Shown here in pieces: positions 60,357-64,000 of a stretch of 64,000 nucleotides of DNA; positions within the stretch are counted from its first letter, which is position 1, and the number at the start of each line of letters is the position of its first letter. A model generated the notes under the pieces. It searched no databases and was not told the origin of the DNA. It was given only the letters and a program-made list of their open reading frames with translations. The position numbers were made by a program, and so were the translations under genes. The stretch is from Herbaspirillum sp. meg3 (GTDB lineage Bacteria > Pseudomonadota > Gammaproteobacteria > Burkholderiales > Burkholderiaceae_D): the NCBI RefSeq assembly GCF_002257565.1, contig NZ_CP022736.1:682001-746000 (forward strand). The letters are read 5' to 3'.

Positions 60357-61622
60357 ATGTCTTTGAATCAACCCGCCGTGTCGGTCACCGCAACTGTCAC
60401 CGCAACTGTCGCAGCACCTGCCCCTGTCTTGCAGCAGGAAGCATCCAGCCACAGTTTGCACATCCTGGCCATCCTGAGTGCGCTGATGGCCTTTGCCTCG
60501 ATTTCCACCGATCTTTATCTGCCTGCCTTACCGGCGATGGAAGTCGCTTTGCACGCCGACGCCGGCAAACTGGAATGGACGCTGTCCGGTTATCTGGTCG
60601 GCTTTAGTCTGGGGCAGCTGGTCTGGGGGCCGGTCAGCGATCGCTACGGCCGGCGCTTGCCGGTGGCGCTGGGGTTGATACTGTTCATCATCGGCTCGGC
60701 CGGCTGCGCCATGTCGACTACCGCCGACATGATCATCGGCTGGCGCGCGGTACAGGCTGTCGGTGCATGCGCGAGCGTGGTGCTTGCGCGCGCCATGGTG
60801 CGTGATCTGTATTCCGGCCATCGCGCGGCGCAGATGATGTCGACGCTGATGACGGTGACGGCAATTGCGCCGTTGGTGGGGCCGGCCCTGGGCGGGCAGA
60901 TTCTACAATGGTCGTCCTGGCGCGCCATTTTCTGGACCTTGGTCGGCGTCGGCGCTCTGACGCTGGTAGCATTGTCCAGATTGCCTGAGACCTTGCCTGC
61001 ATCGCGCCGGTCGCAAGAGCCGCTGCGCCGCGCGATCATGCGCTATGGCGAATTTTTGCAGCATCGCCGCGTGCTCGGCTATGCCGGCGCAGGTGGATTT
61101 TTCTACGGCGGCATCTATGCCTACCTTGCCGGTACGCCGTTCGCTTACATCACCTACCACCATGTGTCGCCGCAGTTTTACGGCGTGCTGTTTGGCGGCG
61201 GCATCATCGGCATCATGGCGACCAACATGCTGAACTCACGGCTGGTGCATCGTATCGGCAGCGATCGTCTGCTGCGCGGCGGCACTGCGGTAACAGCGCT
61301 GTCTGGACTGTGGCTGGCGCTGGATGCGACAACCGGATGGGGCGGGGTAGCGGGATTGGTGGCGCCATTGTTCTTGTTTGTTGGCGTGACCGGTTTCATT
61401 GTCGCCAATTCCATCGCCGGTGCGCTGGCCTGCTTTCCTGAGCGCGCCGGATCGGTGTCGGCGCTGGTTGGTGCGATTCAGTATGGCACCGGTATTCTTG
61501 GGTCGGCGCTGGTGGGGGCCTTTGCCAATGGCACGCCCGCCCCGATGGGCTGGGTGATTGCGGTGATGGGCGTTGGCAGTTATTTGTGCGCACGCTTTCT
61601 GGTGCCGCATGCCACGGACTGA
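60357..61622 (+). CDS. Bcr/CflA family multidrug efflux MFS transporter
   Basis: About 421 residues with twelve membrane helices and a long N-terminal tail. Signatures are MAFASISTDLYLPALPAM, GQLVWGPVSDRYGRRLPVALG and RAVQAVGACASVVLARAMVRDLY, all diagnostic of Bcr/CflA drug:proton antiporters. It would export antibiotics such as bicyclomycin-like compounds or metabolites. It is monocistronic, with a leader hairpin and its own terminator. Confidence 0.88.
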   Translation: MSLNQPAVSVTATVTATVAAPAPVLQQEASSHSLHILAILSALMAFASISTDLYLPALPAMEVALHADAGKLEWTLSGYLVGFSLGQLVWGPVSDRYGRRLPVALGLILFIIGSAGCAMSTTADMIIGWRAVQAVGACASVVLARAMVRDLYSGHRAAQMMSTLMTVTAIAPLVGPALGGQILQWSSWRAIFWTLVGVGALTLVALSRLPETLPASRRSQEPLRRAIMRYGEFLQHRRVLGYAGAGGFFYGGIYAYLAGTPFAYITYHHVSPQFYGVLFGGGIIGIMATNMLNSRLVHRIGSDRLLRGGTAVTALSGLWLALDATTGWGGVAGLVAPLFLFVGVTGFIVANSIAGALACFPERAGSVSALVGAIQYGTGILGSALVGAFANGTPAPMGWVIAVMGVGSYLCARFLVPHATD

Positions 61623-61659
61623 TTCGGCATCTGATCTCCGGTATCCGATGCCTGAAACG

Positions 61660-61697
61660 AAAAGAGCCGCATGATTTCTCATGCGGCTCTTTTTTTT
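61660..61697. terminator. Bidirectional intrinsic terminator between the Bcr/CflA gene and ychF
   Basis: AAAGAGCCGCATGA (61661-61674) pairs with TCATGCGGCTCTTT (61679-61692), followed by further T. The genes converge. Confidence 0.92.
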
Positions 61698-61737
61698 GAC
61701 CCGGTCAACCTCGATCGGACGTCAATCAGACGCTGGT

Positions 61738-62829
<1,092 letters not shown>

Positions 62830-62980
62830 GACAAAATTCTTTCTTAATCAAAAGCGGTATTGTAGCAAGTCGGGCCGCCTAACTATAGCTTTAGGCGCGG
62901 TTTGGCCGCCGGCAGGCGACGGCATTTGCAAGATGAGGGAGATTGTCGGGGAATTTGCCGAAAACATGGCAAGAATGCCG

Positions 62981-63004
62981 CAACGCACCAGGAATGGTGC
63001 GTTG
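62981..63004 (+). other. GGAA-loop hairpin in the ychF-mlaF gap
   Basis: CAACGCACCA (62981-62990) pairs perfectly with TGGTGCGTTG (62995-63004) around a GNRA-type loop GGAA. No T run follows. The rest of the 300-base gap has no gene; promoters for ychF and mlaF are expected here but none is convincing. Confidence 0.6.
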
Positions 63005-63129
63005 AAGTGTTTCCAATTTGTTTCTGTATGTTAAAAGACCCGTCTGGCGTTGGTTTGTATTTACACTCGCTATGGCCTGATCAAAAGCAATTGTTCTTTT
63101 TGCTCTACAATGTCGCCTTTGGAGAATTC

Positions 63130-63945
63130 TTGGTATCCGTCTTGCCTAACATCGTAGAAATCCGAGACTTACACTTTGGTTATGGGGATCGCCCGATTCT
63201 GTCGGGCCTCCGCATGGACTTCCCGCGTGGAAAAGTGATCGCCGTCATGGGCGGTTCCGGTTCCGGAAAAACCACGATCCTGCGCTTGATCGGCGGCCAG
63301 TTGCGGCCGCAGTCGGGCAGCCTCACCGTGGACGGTCAAAACGTACCGGATTTGAATACTTCCGATCTCTATCTGTTGCGTCGCAAGATGGGCATGCTGT
63401 TCCAGAACGGCGCCTTGTTCACCGACATGACGGTGTTCGACAATGTCGCCTTTCCTTTGCACGAACACACCAATCTGCCGGAAGAACTGATTCGCGACCT
63501 GGTGCTGCTCAAACTCAATGCGGTCGGCCTGCGCAATGCCGCTGGTCTGAAGCCGGCCGAGATTTCCGGTGGCATGGCGCGCCGAGTGGCGCTGGCACGC
63601 GCAATCGCGCTCGATCCGGCGCTGATCATGTACGACGAGCCGTTTGCCGGGCTTGATCCGATTTCCATGGGCGTGACCGCCAATCTGATTCGCAAACTCA
63701 ATGACGCACTGGGATCGACGTCGATCCTGGTGTCGCATGACGTCAATGAGTCGTTCGGGATCGCGGATTACGTCTACTTCCTGTCGGAAGGCAAGATCGT
63801 CGCGCAAGGTACACCCGACGAGATGCGCGCTTCGCAGGATCCTTACGTCAAGCAATTCGTGCACGCTGAGGCTGATGGCCCGGTGCCGTTCCACTATCCG
63901 GGCCGTTCGCTGGCAGACGACGTCGGCCTGGGAGGGCAGCAATGA
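63130..63945 (+). CDS. mlaF: Phospholipid ABC transporter ATP-binding protein MlaF
   Basis: About 271 residues. Walker A is GGSGSGKTT, the Q-loop GMLFQNGALFTDMTVFDN, the signature ISGGMARRVALARA, Walker B IMYDEPFAGLDP, and the H-loop ILVSHDVNESFG. QNGALF and SGGMARR mark the Mla/Ttg2A group. GGAG lies six bases before a TTG at 63130, the best start; no ATG fits before VSVLPNIVEIRDLHF. mlaE starts within its stop (ATGA). The complex moves phospholipids between the membranes. Confidence 0.9.
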   Translation: MVSVLPNIVEIRDLHFGYGDRPILSGLRMDFPRGKVIAVMGGSGSGKTTILRLIGGQLRPQSGSLTVDGQNVPDLNTSDLYLLRRKMGMLFQNGALFTDMTVFDNVAFPLHEHTNLPEELIRDLVLLKLNAVGLRNAAGLKPAEISGGMARRVALARAIALDPALIMYDEPFAGLDPISMGVTANLIRKLNDALGSTSILVSHDVNESFGIADYVYFLSEGKIVAQGTPDEMRASQDPYVKQFVHAEADGPVPFHYPGRSLADDVGLGGQQ

Positions 63946-64000
63946 TTCTCGATTTTTTCGCTAAGCTCGGCCGGTCGTTGCGCGAGTTTGTGCTGGGACT
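63942..64000 (+). CDS. mlaE: Phospholipid ABC transporter permease MlaE (partial, runs off the window)
   Basis: Only the first 19 codons are present: MILDFFAKLGRSLREFVLG. The start overlaps the mlaF stop by ATGA. The amphipathic start and the position after mlaF are those of MlaE. Confidence 0.8.
   Translation, partial: MILDFFAKLGRSLREFVLG

Overview
The window is a gene-dense chromosomal segment with no phage, insertion sequence, CRISPR array or rRNA. Gene content and order point to a betaproteobacterium of the Oxalobacteraceae, most probably Herbaspirillum or a close relative. The indications are an aa3/caa3 oxidase operon with betaproteobacterial accessory genes, a pilMNOPQ-aroK-aroB block opposite mrcA, ftsYEX next to rpoH, PhaM, and C/G-rich third codon positions. 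Genus assignment is inference from style, not from a database search.

Layout. 1-2.5 kb: the tail of an unknown gene, an ACS-type MFS carrier and hydroxypyruvate isomerase. 2.5-3.1 kb: an overlooked 51-residue two-CxxC protein and tRNA-Phe. 3.3-8.7 kb: UbiH-type hydroxylase, DsbC, Pth and Tex. 8.8-12.3 kb: DUF5610 protein, branched-chain-type solute-binding protein and Dgt. 12.4-19.3 kb (minus): pilM-N-O-P-Q followed by aroK and aroB fused in one frame. pilM lacks its middle and pilQ is frameshifted, so the pilus alignment/secretin complex looks damaged. 19.7-28.7 kb: PBP1A, QueC, two DUF3108 proteins, PhaM, a ferritin-like diiron protein, RfaE2, and a copper chaperone pair. 29-33 kb: an ABC transporter with two tandem binding proteins, a permease and an ATPase; a strong hairpin/terminator lies between the binding proteins and the permease. 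33-35.3 kb: TrmL, ComF and BioC-like methyltransferase.

35.4-45.2 kb: a complete cytochrome c oxidase unit: DUF2244, ctaC (with fused cytochrome c), ctaD (His-rich N-terminus), a 35-residue assembly peptide, ctaG, DUF2970, ctaE, a reversed twin-TM protein, SURF1, a Sco-like protein, ctaA, ctaB and SCO. It covers structural subunits, heme A synthesis and copper delivery. 45.3-49.3 kb (minus): ftsY-ftsE-ftsX and rpoH, the last with a CIRCE operator over its promoter. 49.4-57.9 kb: two M16 proteases (one with, one without the zinc motif) separated by an orphan ParA, then rsmD, coaD, fdx, a cysteine-dioxygenase-like cupin translationally coupled to a four-rhodanese protein, and a DMT exporter. 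57.9-64 kb: a GGDEF protein, a methyltransferase, a Bcr/CflA exporter, YchF, and the start of the mla lipid-transport operon.

I did not find a clear undescribed multi-gene system. The points most worth checking are the broken pil genes with a Fur-box-like site upstream, the aroK-aroB fusion with its hexanucleotide repeat, the nested inverted-repeat element between pilQ and aroK, the structured leader in the ABC operon, the TonB-like DUF3108 protein, and the small CxxC protein.
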